Position numbers and translations under genes: made by a program
In this document: piece by piece, positions 1 to 6,390 of the stretch
Position numbering within the stretch: position 1 is the stretch's first letter
How the letters are laid out: each line of letters starts with the position of its first letter
The notes under the pieces: generated by a model
What the model saw: the letters and a program-made list of their open reading frames with translations, nothing else
Database searches by the model: none
What the model was told of the DNA's origin: nothing
Source: Myxococcota bacterium
Lineage (GTDB): Bacteria > Myxococcota_A > UBA9160 > PR03
Assembly (NCBI GenBank): GCA_030066475.1
Contig: JASJBO010000352.1
Span: 1-7,728 of the forward strand
DNA: 7,728 bases
Reading direction: 5' to 3'

Positions 1-295
1 CGACCACCCCCGCGCGGCGGCGCGCGACCGTAACCCGCGCCCGCCGCGCGACCCAGGACACCCCGGTGATCGCGAGGCCCGCCCAGCCGGGCCACGCCTC
101 GAGGGCGCCCAGCCACACGAAGACGCCGGTGGCGAGGAGCTGCCAGGCGAAGTGGTGCGGCGCCAATTCGGTGGTGAGCCAGCCCGCGAAGAAGCTGGGG
201 ATCGAGAGCCAGCGCCCCGGCCGCCGCGGGATGTAGGCGTTGAAGGTGAAGGTGGCGCCGACGAGCGTGACCGCTAGGAAGAGCCAGGGAATCAC
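1..295 (-). CDS. Partial membrane protein, probable N-terminus of an alpha/beta-hydrolase-type protein
   Basis: This is an open minus-strand frame of 98 complete codons with no stop, running off the left edge, so only the N-terminus is visible. It begins at a GTG (293-295) and reads MIPWLFLAVTLVGATFTF and onward. Hydrophobic stretches at about residues 2-20 and 50-83, with a moderately hydrophobic one at 33-50, look like two or three membrane helices. An Arg-rich stretch follows from about residue 84. The pattern of a first helix, then NAYIPRRPG, then PSFFAGWLTTELAPHH and a second hydrophobic region resembles, from memory, the membrane N-terminus of a group of alpha/beta hydrolases in high-GC bacteria. 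The catalytic domain would lie off-window, so no nucleophile elbow or triad can be checked. The frame stays open upstream of the GTG; I chose this start because the hydrophobic segment follows at once. No clear Shine-Dalgarno precedes it. It is divergent from the gene at 371. I am confident that it codes and less sure of the family. Confidence 0.55.
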   Translation of the reverse strand, partial: MIPWLFLAVTLVGATFTFNAYIPRRPGRWLSIPSFFAGWLTTELAPHHFAWQLLATGVFVWLGALEAWPGWAGLAITGVSWVARRARVTVARRRAGVV

Positions 296-370
296 GGGAG
301 CCAGTGTACCGTCCCGAGCGGCCGGCCGCGTGTCCGCGGTGCGACAACCGATCGCGGGAGCGAGGCGAAG
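296..370. promoter_or_regulatory. Divergent intergenic region, presumed promoters for both flanking genes
   Basis: These 75 bp separate the minus-strand start at 295 from the plus-strand start at 371, so both promoters should lie here or inside the opposite gene. I cannot identify a convincing -35/-10 pair on either strand. On the plus strand GAGG at 362-365 is a plausible ribosome binding site five bases before the ATG at 371, and it supports that start. The minus strand has no comparable purine run before its GTG. Confidence 0.35.
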
Positions 371-2773
371 ATGATCGACCGGGTCGAGCTGCTCTGGGCG
401 CAGGCGCGGCGGGTGCTGAGCCGCAGCGCCTGGTCGGCCCGGCTGCTGCGCCTGGCTCGGGCGGGGGGCTCGGGGGGCCCCTCCGCCGACCCCGGCCTCT
501 TGATGGTGCAGATCGACGGGCTGGCGCACCGCCACCTCGAGCGCGCGCTCCGCGACGGCTGGATGCCCGGCCTGCGCCGGCTGATCGAGGCCGAGGGCTA
601 CCGGCTGCGGCACGTCTACGCCGGCCTGCCGTCGACCACGCCGGCCGTCGAGGCGGAGCTCTTCTACGGCGTCCGGCACGCCGTGCCGGCCTTCAGCTTC
701 GCCGACCGCGCGGCGGAGCGCGTGGTACGCATGTACGAGCGCGACCGCGTCGCCGAGGTCGAGCGCGAGCTGGCGGCCCGCGGCGGCGAGGCGCTGCTGG
801 CCGGGGGCAGCGCCTACTGCGACATCTACACCGGCGGCGCCGCGGACCCGCGCTTCTGCATGGCCTCGATGGGCTGGGGCGACCTGGTGCGCGCGGCGCA
901 CCCGCTGGGGCTGCCGGTGCTCGCCCTGCTGCACCTGCCCGATCTGCTGCGCACGGCGGCCTCGGCCGCCTGGGAGCTGCTGCGCGCGCTCGGCGGCCTG
1001 GCGCGCGCCGTGCGCGCCGGCGAGGACCTGGGGGTGGAGCTCCGCTACCTGCAGACGCGCGTGCTGATCTGCGTGGTGCTGCGCGAGATGGTCGCCACCG
1101 GGGCGCGGGTCGACCTCGCGCGCGGCCTGCCGATCGTGCACCTGAACTGGCTGGGCTACGACGAGTACGCCCACCGGCGCGGACCCGGTTCGCGCGAGGC
1201 GCTGCGTTCGCTGCGCGCCGTGGACCGCGCGATCGCGCGCCTGGTGCGCGCGGCACGGCGCTCGCCGCACCGGCACTACGACGTCTGGATCCACTCCGAC
1301 CACGGCCAGGAGGCGACCCGCGCCTACGTGGAGCGCCACGGGCGGCGCGTGCAGGACGCCGTCGCCGACGTGTTCCGCGCCCACGGCATCGAGGCGCAGC
1401 CGCACGGCGACCCGCCGCGCGGCATCCAGGCGCAGCGCGCGCGGCTGCTCGGCGAGACGCTGATCCGCGCCCTCGCGCCCGGGATGGACACCGCACGGCA
1501 GGCCTTCGAGCCGGGCCGACTGCTGGTGACCGCGCAGGGACCGCTGGGCCACGTCTACGCCCCGCGACCGCTCGGCGCCGACGAGCGCGACCGGGTGGCG
1601 CGCGACCTGGTCGCCGAGGCCCACGTGCCGCTGGTGCTGGCGCGCGCCGGCCCGGGCGAGCTGCGCGCCTGGACTCCCGCCGGTGTGTTCTCGCTGCCGC
1701 GCGACGCCGAGCCGGTGCTGGGCCGGACCCACCGCTACCGGGCGCAGGTGGCGCGCGACCTGGTCGCCATCTGCGAGCATCCCCTCGCCGGCGAGCTGGT
1801 GATCTCGGGCTACGCGCCCGACGGCGAATCACTGAGCTTCCCGCACGAGAACGGCGCGCACGCGGGACCGGGCCCGGACGAGACCGACGCCTTCGTAATC
1901 GCCCCGGCCGACGCCCCGCTGCCCGAGCGCGGCACCCTCCGCCACCTCGACCTGCGCCGCGGCGCGCTCGAGTGGCTGGGCCGCGCGCCGCGCACGGGGG
2001 CGCCGCGTCCCAGCCGCCCTCGCGACGGGGAGCGCACGCTGCGCCTGGTGACCTACAACGTCCACAGCTGCGTGGGCCTCGACGGCAAGCTCTCGCCCGA
2101 ACGCATTGCGCGGGTGCTGGCCCGCCTCGACCCGGACGTCGTCGCGCTCCAGGAGCTCGACGTGGGCCGCGCGCGCACGGGCGGGATCGACCAGGCCGAG
2201 CTGATCGCGCGCGAGCTCGAGATGATGCTGCACTTCCATCCCACCGTGACGGTCGAGGAGGAGCAGTTCGGCGACGCGATCCTGAGTCGGCTGCCCACCA
2301 CGCGGGTGCACGCCGGGCCGCTGCCCGGACTGCCGGGGCGCCCCGATCGGGAGCCGCGCGGCGCGCTCTGGGTGCGGGTCGAGGCGGGCGGCCGCGAGCT
2401 CCAGGTGATCAACACGCACCTCGGCCTGTCGGCGCGGGAGCGCGGCCGGCAGGTCGACGCCCTGCTCGGGCCCGAGTGGCTCGGGCACCCCGACTGCTCG
2501 GCCCATCGCGTCCTGTGCGGCGACCTGAACGCGCTGCCCTGGTTCCCGGTGTGCCGGCGCCTGGGTCGCGTGCTGCGCGACTGCCAGAACGGCCTGCGCG
2601 AGCACCGCCCGCGGCGCACCTGGGGCAGCCGGCTGCCGGTCGGCCGGATCGACCACGTCTTCGCCGACCGCAGCCTCGCGGTCGTGCGGGTCGAGGTGCC
2701 CGCCACCGAGCTGACGCGCGTCGCCTCGGACCACCTGCCGGTGGTGGTGGATCTGCGCCTGCCGGACGCTTGA
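371..2773 (+). CDS. Fusion of alkaline-phosphatase-superfamily phosphodiesterase and EEP-family phosphohydrolase
   Basis: This 800-residue protein joins two metal-dependent phosphoesterase folds. Residues about 43-535 look like a type I phosphodiesterase/nucleotide pyrophosphatase domain of the alkaline phosphatase superfamily. The expected ligands are visible: Asp49 in QIDGL, a Thr nucleophile at 89 or 90 in LPSTTPA, Asp264 and His268 in GYDEYAH, Asp310 and His311 in SDHG, and His497 in ENGAHAGPG. A Pro/Arg-rich linker spans about 538-556. Residues 557-800 form a complete endonuclease/exonuclease/phosphatase domain: Asn563 in TYNVH, Glu595 in QELD, His683 in NTHLG, Asp718 and Asn720 in GDLN, Asp761-His762 in RIDHVF, and Asp787-His788 in SDHLPV. 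Both active sites therefore look intact. The family suggests hydrolysis of phosphodiesters or phosphomonoesters; the substrate (nucleotide, lipid head group or nucleic acid) cannot be told. No signal peptide is evident: the first 43 residues are Arg-rich and amphipathic. Residues about 175-205 are fairly hydrophobic and may be a buried helix or a membrane-associating one. The ATG at 371 has GAGG five bases upstream. The next gene on this strand starts 121 bp downstream. Confidence 0.88.
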   Translation: MIDRVELLWAQARRVLSRSAWSARLLRLARAGGSGGPSADPGLLMVQIDGLAHRHLERALRDGWMPGLRRLIEAEGYRLRHVYAGLPSTTPAVEAELFYGVRHAVPAFSFADRAAERVVRMYERDRVAEVERELAARGGEALLAGGSAYCDIYTGGAADPRFCMASMGWGDLVRAAHPLGLPVLALLHLPDLLRTAASAAWELLRALGGLARAVRAGEDLGVELRYLQTRVLICVVLREMVATGARVDLARGLPIVHLNWLGYDEYAHRRGPGSREALRSLRAVDRAIARLVRAARRSPHRHYDVWIHSDHGQEATRAYVERHGRRVQDAVADVFRAHGIEAQPHGDPPRGIQAQRARLLGETLIRALAPGMDTARQAFEPGRLLVTAQGPLGHVYAPRPLGADERDRVARDLVAEAHVPLVLARAGPGELRAWTPAGVFSLPRDAEPVLGRTHRYRAQVARDLVAICEHPLAGELVISGYAPDGESLSFPHENGAHAGPGPDETDAFVIAPADAPLPERGTLRHLDLRRGALEWLGRAPRTGAPRPSRPRDGERTLRLVTYNVHSCVGLDGKLSPERIARVLARLDPDVVALQELDVGRARTGGIDQAELIARELEMMLHFHPTVTVEEEQFGDAILSRLPTTRVHAGPLPGLPGRPDREPRGALWVRVEAGGRELQVINTHLGLSARERGRQVDALLGPEWLGHPDCSAHRVLCGDLNALPWFPVCRRLGRVLRDCQNGLREHRPRRTWGSRLPVGRIDHVFADRSLAVVRVEVPATELTRVASDHLPVVVDLRLPDA

Positions 2774-2894
2774 GGCGAGGATTGCCACGCGGAGCTCCCC
2801 GCGGCTACGTCAATCAGTGGAAGCTGCGCAGCGCCCCCCTGGGGGGCATGCCGTTGCTGATGCCGTTGCTGATGCGGGTGGGACTGGAGTCGAG
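2774..2894 (+). promoter_or_regulatory. Leader region before the lipoprotein gene, rich in short inverted repeats
   Basis: This 121-bp gap follows the fusion gene. It holds three inverted repeats. At 2788-2803 there is a CGCGG/CCGCG stem with a six-base loop. At 2823-2832 lies the perfect palindrome GCTGCGCAGC. Directly abutting it at 2833-2847 is GCCCCC-CTG-GGGGGC. None is followed by a T-run, so none looks like a classical intrinsic terminator. GGAG at 2886-2889, five bases before the ATG at 2895, is a good ribosome binding site and decides that start over the in-frame ATG at 2817. I could not find a convincing sigma-70 promoter, so read-through from the upstream gene is possible. Confidence 0.4.
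2848..2871 (+). repeat. Perfect tandem repeat, two 12-bp units (ATGCCGTTGCTG)
   Basis: Two identical 12-bp units stand head to tail at 2848-2859 and 2860-2871, and the ATG of a third unit follows at 2872. Read in frame, each unit encodes Met-Pro-Leu-Leu. The repeat starts directly after the G-rich hairpin at 2833-2847 and ends 23 bp before the lipoprotein start codon. Confidence 0.9.
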
Positions 2895-2898
2895 ATGA
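2848..2898 (+). other. Candidate 16-codon leader ORF overlapping the lipoprotein start
   Basis: An ATG at 2848 opens a short frame reading MPLLMPLLMRVGLESR and ending at TGA 2896-2898. The TGA overlaps the lipoprotein ATG at 2895-2897 in the classic ATGA arrangement seen in translationally coupled genes. In-frame ATGs also occur at 2860 and 2872. The six G's at 2841-2846 sit one base before the first ATG, which is too close for a good ribosome binding site, and about 13 bases before the second, which is rather far. Whether it is translated is unknown. The same frame is open far upstream, so the mini-ORF may be accidental. Confidence 0.2.
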
Positions 2899-5800
2899 GC
2901 GAGCGAATGCGTCGGCTGGCGTCCTGCTGCGCCTGCCTGGCGCTCGTCGCGGCCGGGTGCCCGTCCGAAGAGCCCGCACAGCCTGCCGGCGGCGGCCCGA
3001 GCTTCGAGCCCTTCACCTCCTGCGCGGCGGTCGCGAACTACGCCGACGAGCTGCTGCTCTCGAGCTTCGCGCTCGTGCGCGAGACCGACCTGGGCAACGG
3101 CATCGCCGAGGTCGAGATCGCCTTCGCCGTGGACAACGCGTCGGTGGGCGCGTTCAGCTCGGCGCAGGCCACGCCGGACTTCTCCGGCCTCGATCTCGAA
3201 CTGGTCGCCGACTTCGACCCGGTACCGGCCGACATCCCGGCGGTCGCCGCGAACGGCGCCGCGGTGTCCGCCAGCAACCTGGTGCTGCGCCTGCCGTCCG
3301 CGCGCATCGGCGAGCTGCTCGGCGAGCTCGACGCGGGTCGAGTCCCGTTCACGGTGCGCGCCAACGAGTCCACCGTGCTGGCGCCGAACGTCGAGATCGC
3401 CTTCTGGAGCAGCCTCGAGGAGCGCTACTGGGTGATCGCGACCGACATCCTCGGGATCCTGCAGGACCCGCCGCCGCCGCCCTACGGGCCGGGCGAGGAG
3501 TTCTCCTTCACCCTGGTCGAGACGCGCGACGAGGCCGAGTCGATCTTCGACGGCTTCCAGCCGGGCGACCTCTTCTACGTGCGCGAGTCCGACACGGTCC
3601 CGCTCACCGCGATCCCGCCCGTGCTCCGCAACGTGCGCGTGGTGGACGTCCAGAAGAGCAACGAGGCCGGCCAGCCGGACGGCTCGACCACGTGGGGCGT
3701 GACGGTCGCGCTCACCGACCAGGACGCGCTGCCCCAGCTCGTCACCAGCGGCAGCTTCTGCACCGGGCCCGAGAGCCACGTGGACCTGCCGGTGCAGGCC
3801 TCGCGCCTGTTCGAGATGGACGGCGACCCCACCGAGGAGGCCGAACGCGACGCCTTCGTGCAGCCGCTGCGCTTCAACGACCTGCCCTTCGCGGACGGAG
3901 CCGTCACGGTGAGCGGGCAGATCCAGGGCCACGTGCTGAAGCCGAGCGTGCAGCTTCGCCTGCGCGACGGCGTCGTGCTCGCCACGACCGACTTCGACAC
4001 CGACCTGAGCCTGACCGCCGAGGTGCGCGCCGAGCGCACCGTCGACGTCGATCCGGACCCCTTCTTCCTCTACGACCTCTGCTTCCCGCTCCCCGACCTG
4101 GTGGCGGGCCCGGTCTCGATCCCGATGAACCTGCAGCTCGCCCACTGGGTGGACTTCGACGGGAGCCTCACGGCAGGCGCCGTGGTCGGCATCCAGAAGC
4201 GCTTCCAGAACGGCTTCACGGTGGGCTTCGACGGCGGCCGCGACCCGGGCGAGCGCTACTTCTCCGAGGGGCGCAACGAGCAGCCGACGCCGGTGGAGTT
4301 CACCCCGCCCCGGCTCACCGAGGAGACCTCGGCGAACGCGCGCGTCTCGACCGCAATGCGCACCACGCTGCGCGTCGGCGCGCGCCACCCGTTCTGCGAC
4401 ACGGGCGTCGGGGCCTACCTCGAGGCCGGCGCCTACGGCTCGCTCGACGTCGAGCCGACCGAGGACCCGTGGTGGTCGCTCGGGCACGGCGCGCACGCGC
4501 TGGCGGGGATCGAGCTGACCCTGTTCGGGCTGGGCATCGCGCACTACGAGGCCCCGCTCGTGCCGTTCCCGGGCCGCGAGACGCGCACCGCGTCCGACGC
4601 GGGCGGGGGCGGCGGCGCGGCCCCGGGCGGCCCGGCGCCTCCGCGCGACAGCGGCGACGACCAGCGCTGGGCGGTGGCGATCGACGACATCGACGTCCCG
4701 AACGCCTTCGAGGTCACCTCGGTGGGCGAGCTCTCGGACGGGAGCGTCGTGGTGGCCTCGCAGGAGCGCGTCACCGGCGGCAACCGCCTGGTCCGGCTCG
4801 ACCGCTGGGGCGCGTTCCAGTGGAGCCTGAAGTACCGCAACGTCAAGCAGCCCCGCCGCGTGCTGGTGCTGCCGGACGACCGGATCCTGGTCGCCGGCGA
4901 GACCGCCTGGCTGGCGCTGCACGACGCGCAGGGCAACCTGCTCTGGAACCGCGAGTACGAGGTGGGCGACGCCAGCGACCGGTTCGCCATCTGCCGGCTG
5001 CGCGACGCCGCGCTGGTGGAGGAAGACGACGGGCAGTTCGGCGTGATCGCCGCCGGCGTGCTCGGCCGCAACCCGGTGCCCGAGCGCGACGCCTGCGCGT
5101 TCCGGGTGGACCCCGACGGCGAGCTGGTCTGGGCCCGCACCTTCTCGGAGCCGGGCGCTCACGAGTTCTACGGCGTGACCGCCACCTCGGACGGCCGCTT
5201 CGTCATGGTCGGCCAGACCGAGACCGGTCCCGACCCCTTCTCGATCAACAACCCCCTGGTGGTCTCGATGACTGGCGCGGGCGAGCTGCTCTGGGCGAAG
5301 AGCCTGCCGATGGCCTCGCGGATCGGCCGCTGGAACGAGGTGGTGGAAGGGCCCGAGGGCGTGCTGCTGCTGGCCGGCGAGGCGCTCCGCTCGATCCGCC
5401 AGAGCGGCGCCGCCCTGGCCGGGCGCATCGCCTCGGACGGCAGCGACGCGCGCCACGCCCTGCTGTTCGAGGACGAGGCCTGGGAGGCCCTGCTCGACTT
5501 CGGCACGACGGCCGACACGGCGGGCGGCGAGACCGCGTACGACGCGTTCACCGACATCGTGCCCGTGGCGGGCGGCTACGTCGTAGCGGGCAAGACCGGT
5601 CTCGGGGTCGAGACCGCGGCCTGGGCGGCGCGCCTCAACGCCAACCTGGGCACCGAGTGGTTCACCACCTTCGACGGCGACGGGCTCGACTTCTTCGACG
5701 CCGCGGCAGCGAGCGCGGACGGGATCCTGCTGTCGGGACGCAGCGACTCGCTCCCGGCGCCCGAAATCCCGGGCCGGCTGTGGGTCGCCAAGCTCCCGTT

Positions 5801-6380
5801 CACCGGCGCCATGCGCTTCCTGCCGGAGACCGGCATCACGATCCGCTACGTCGAGCCGGGCGTCCGCTGGTCGAGCGCCGACGACCGGATCGTGCTGAGC
5901 GAGGCCTCGGTCGACGCGCCCTTCACCGTGGCCGCCGCCACGCTGGCGGAATCGGAGCCGATCGACGACCTGCTGGTCGAGCCGTCGCGGCTGTGCGTCA
6001 CGCGCCTCACCGAGACGGGGCGCGACAGCGACCTCGACGCCTGCGAGTCGAGCTCGGACACCGACGGCGACGGCGTCCTCGACGCCGAGGACAACTGCCT
6101 CGAGGCGTCCAACGCCGAGCAGCGCGACACCGACCGCGACGGCTACGGCAACCGCTGCGACCCCGACTACAACGACGACGGCCTGGTCGGGATCCCCGAC
6201 TTCAACGCGCTCCGCGCGCAGTTCGGCAACGTCGAGACCGACCCCGACTACGACGACAACGTGGAGCTGACCGGCGACGGCGCGATCGGCATCCCGGACT
6301 TCAACGTGCTGAACGCGCTCTTCGGGCTGCCGCCCGGCCCCTCGGGCCTCGACTGCGCCGGCACGGCGCCCTGCCCGTAG
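2895..6380 (+). CDS. Large lipoprotein: unknown N-terminal half, beta-propeller, TSP3 repeats, dockerin-like C-terminus
   Basis: This 1161-residue protein is predicted to be exported and lipidated. Residues 1-22 form a lipoprotein signal peptide: Met-Ser-Glu-Arg-Met-Arg-Arg, a hydrophobic core, then LVAAGC with Cys22 as the likely lipidated residue. The -3 Ala is slightly atypical. Residues about 35-560 are an unrecognised, probably beta-rich region with Cys43, 289, 396 and 501. A Gly/Pro/Asp linker spans about 565-589. Residues about 591-1000 look like a beta-propeller, with strand-turn units of the type DPDGELVWA recurring near 636, 677, 739, 793, 845, 915 and 968, roughly seven blades. Residues 1055-1089 match the thrombospondin type 3 calcium-repeat consensus (DTDGDGVLDAEDNC, then DTDRDGYGNRCD). 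Two dockerin-like calcium loops follow: Asp1091/Asn1093/Asp1095/Asp1102 and Glu1124/Thr1126/Asp1128/Asp1135, each ending in IPDFN. The start at 2895 is preferred because GGAG lies five bases upstream and the signal peptide begins there. No enzyme motif is seen. A surface binding or scaffold role is inference. Confidence 0.85.
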   Translation: MSERMRRLASCCACLALVAAGCPSEEPAQPAGGGPSFEPFTSCAAVANYADELLLSSFALVRETDLGNGIAEVEIAFAVDNASVGAFSSAQATPDFSGLDLELVADFDPVPADIPAVAANGAAVSASNLVLRLPSARIGELLGELDAGRVPFTVRANESTVLAPNVEIAFWSSLEERYWVIATDILGILQDPPPPPYGPGEEFSFTLVETRDEAESIFDGFQPGDLFYVRESDTVPLTAIPPVLRNVRVVDVQKSNEAGQPDGSTTWGVTVALTDQDALPQLVTSGSFCTGPESHVDLPVQASRLFEMDGDPTEEAERDAFVQPLRFNDLPFADGAVTVSGQIQGHVLKPSVQLRLRDGVVLATTDFDTDLSLTAEVRAERTVDVDPDPFFLYDLCFPLPDLVAGPVSIPMNLQLAHWVDFDGSLTAGAVVGIQKRFQNGFTVGFDGGRDPGERYFSEGRNEQPTPVEFTPPRLTEETSANARVSTAMRTTLRVGARHPFCDTGVGAYLEAGAYGSLDVEPTEDPWWSLGHGAHALAGIELTLFGLGIAHYEAPLVPFPGRETRTASDAGGGGGAAPGGPAPPRDSGDDQRWAVAIDDIDVPNAFEVTSVGELSDGSVVVASQERVTGGNRLVRLDRWGAFQWSLKYRNVKQPRRVLVLPDDRILVAGETAWLALHDAQGNLLWNREYEVGDASDRFAICRLRDAALVEEDDGQFGVIAAGVLGRNPVPERDACAFRVDPDGELVWARTFSEPGAHEFYGVTATSDGRFVMVGQTETGPDPFSINNPLVVSMTGAGELLWAKSLPMASRIGRWNEVVEGPEGVLLLAGEALRSIRQSGAALAGRIASDGSDARHALLFEDEAWEALLDFGTTADTAGGETAYDAFTDIVPVAGGYVVAGKTGLGVETAAWAARLNANLGTEWFTTFDGDGLDFFDAAAASADGILLSGRSDSLPAPEIPGRLWVAKLPFTGAMRFLPETGITIRYVEPGVRWSSADDRIVLSEASVDAPFTVAAATLAESEPIDDLLVEPSRLCVTRLTETGRDSDLDACESSSDTDGDGVLDAEDNCLEASNAEQRDTDRDGYGNRCDPDYNDDGLVGIPDFNALRAQFGNVETDPDYDDNVELTGDGAIGIPDFNVLNALFGLPPGPSGLDCAGTAPCP
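6058..6318 (+). other. Calcium-binding tail: TSP3 repeats plus two dockerin-like loops
   Basis: This is a sub-region of the lipoprotein gene. Two thrombospondin type 3 units are joined by a likely Cys1068-Cys1088 pair, as in the TSP3 consensus. They run straight into two EF-hand-like loops, DYNDDGLVGIPDFN and ELTGDGAIGIPDFN, each followed by a short helix ending in FG. The first loop keeps Asp/Asn/Asp/Asp at positions 1, 3, 5 and 12. The second is weaker at positions 1 and 3 (Glu, Thr). Paired F-type loops of this kind occur in dockerin domains, including many outside cellulosomes. Confidence 0.75.
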
Positions 6381-6390
6381 GTCGGCCTAC
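6377..6390. other. Short hairpin holding both convergent stop codons
   Basis: GTAGG (6377-6381) and CCTAC (6386-6390) form a perfect five-base-pair stem around a TCGG loop. The plus-strand stop TAG (6378-6380) and the minus-strand stop (6387-6389, read as TAG) both lie in the stem. There is no T-run on either side, so a role as a bidirectional terminator is only a possibility. No stronger terminator is visible between the two genes, which are six bases apart. Confidence 0.3.

Noticed and set aside
1..60. A GC-rich simple repeat or structured RNA at the left edge
   Set aside because: The runs of GCG and CGC are explained by Arg and Ala codons at the end of the visible part of the minus-strand coding frame.
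303..308. A possible minus-strand -10 box (TACACT) just before the GTG at 295, which would imply a nearly leaderless transcript
   Set aside because: No -35-like hexamer lies at the right distance, and a single four-of-six match is not enough evidence.
2788..2803. An intrinsic terminator after the fusion gene
   Set aside because: The CGCGG/CCGCG stem is only five pairs and no T-run follows. It is mentioned only as an inverted repeat.
2782..2811. A possible promoter with TTGCCA as -35 and TACGTC as -10
   Set aside because: The -35 is good, but the -10 matches at only two of six positions, so I do not call it.
2817..2819. An upstream in-frame ATG for the lipoprotein gene, adding 26 residues
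   Set aside because: It would place a polar, Gly/Ala-rich stretch ahead of the signal peptide, spans the hairpin and tandem repeat, and has no ribosome binding site as good as GGAG at 2886-2889 for the ATG at 2895.
304..2898. An 864-codon plus-strand frame overlapping the fusion gene in another phase
   Set aside because: Its translation is almost wholly Arg, Ala, Gly and Pro with no domain motifs, while the frame at 371-2773 has two full sets of active-site motifs. Long open shadow frames are expected at this GC. Only its last 51 bases are kept, as a low-confidence mini-ORF.
2814..5456. An 880-codon minus-strand frame antisense to the lipoprotein gene
   Set aside because: The product is low-complexity, rich in His, Arg, Ala, Val and Glu without recognisable motifs. 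The plus strand has a signal peptide, a lipobox, TSP3 and dockerin-like repeats and a good ribosome binding site.
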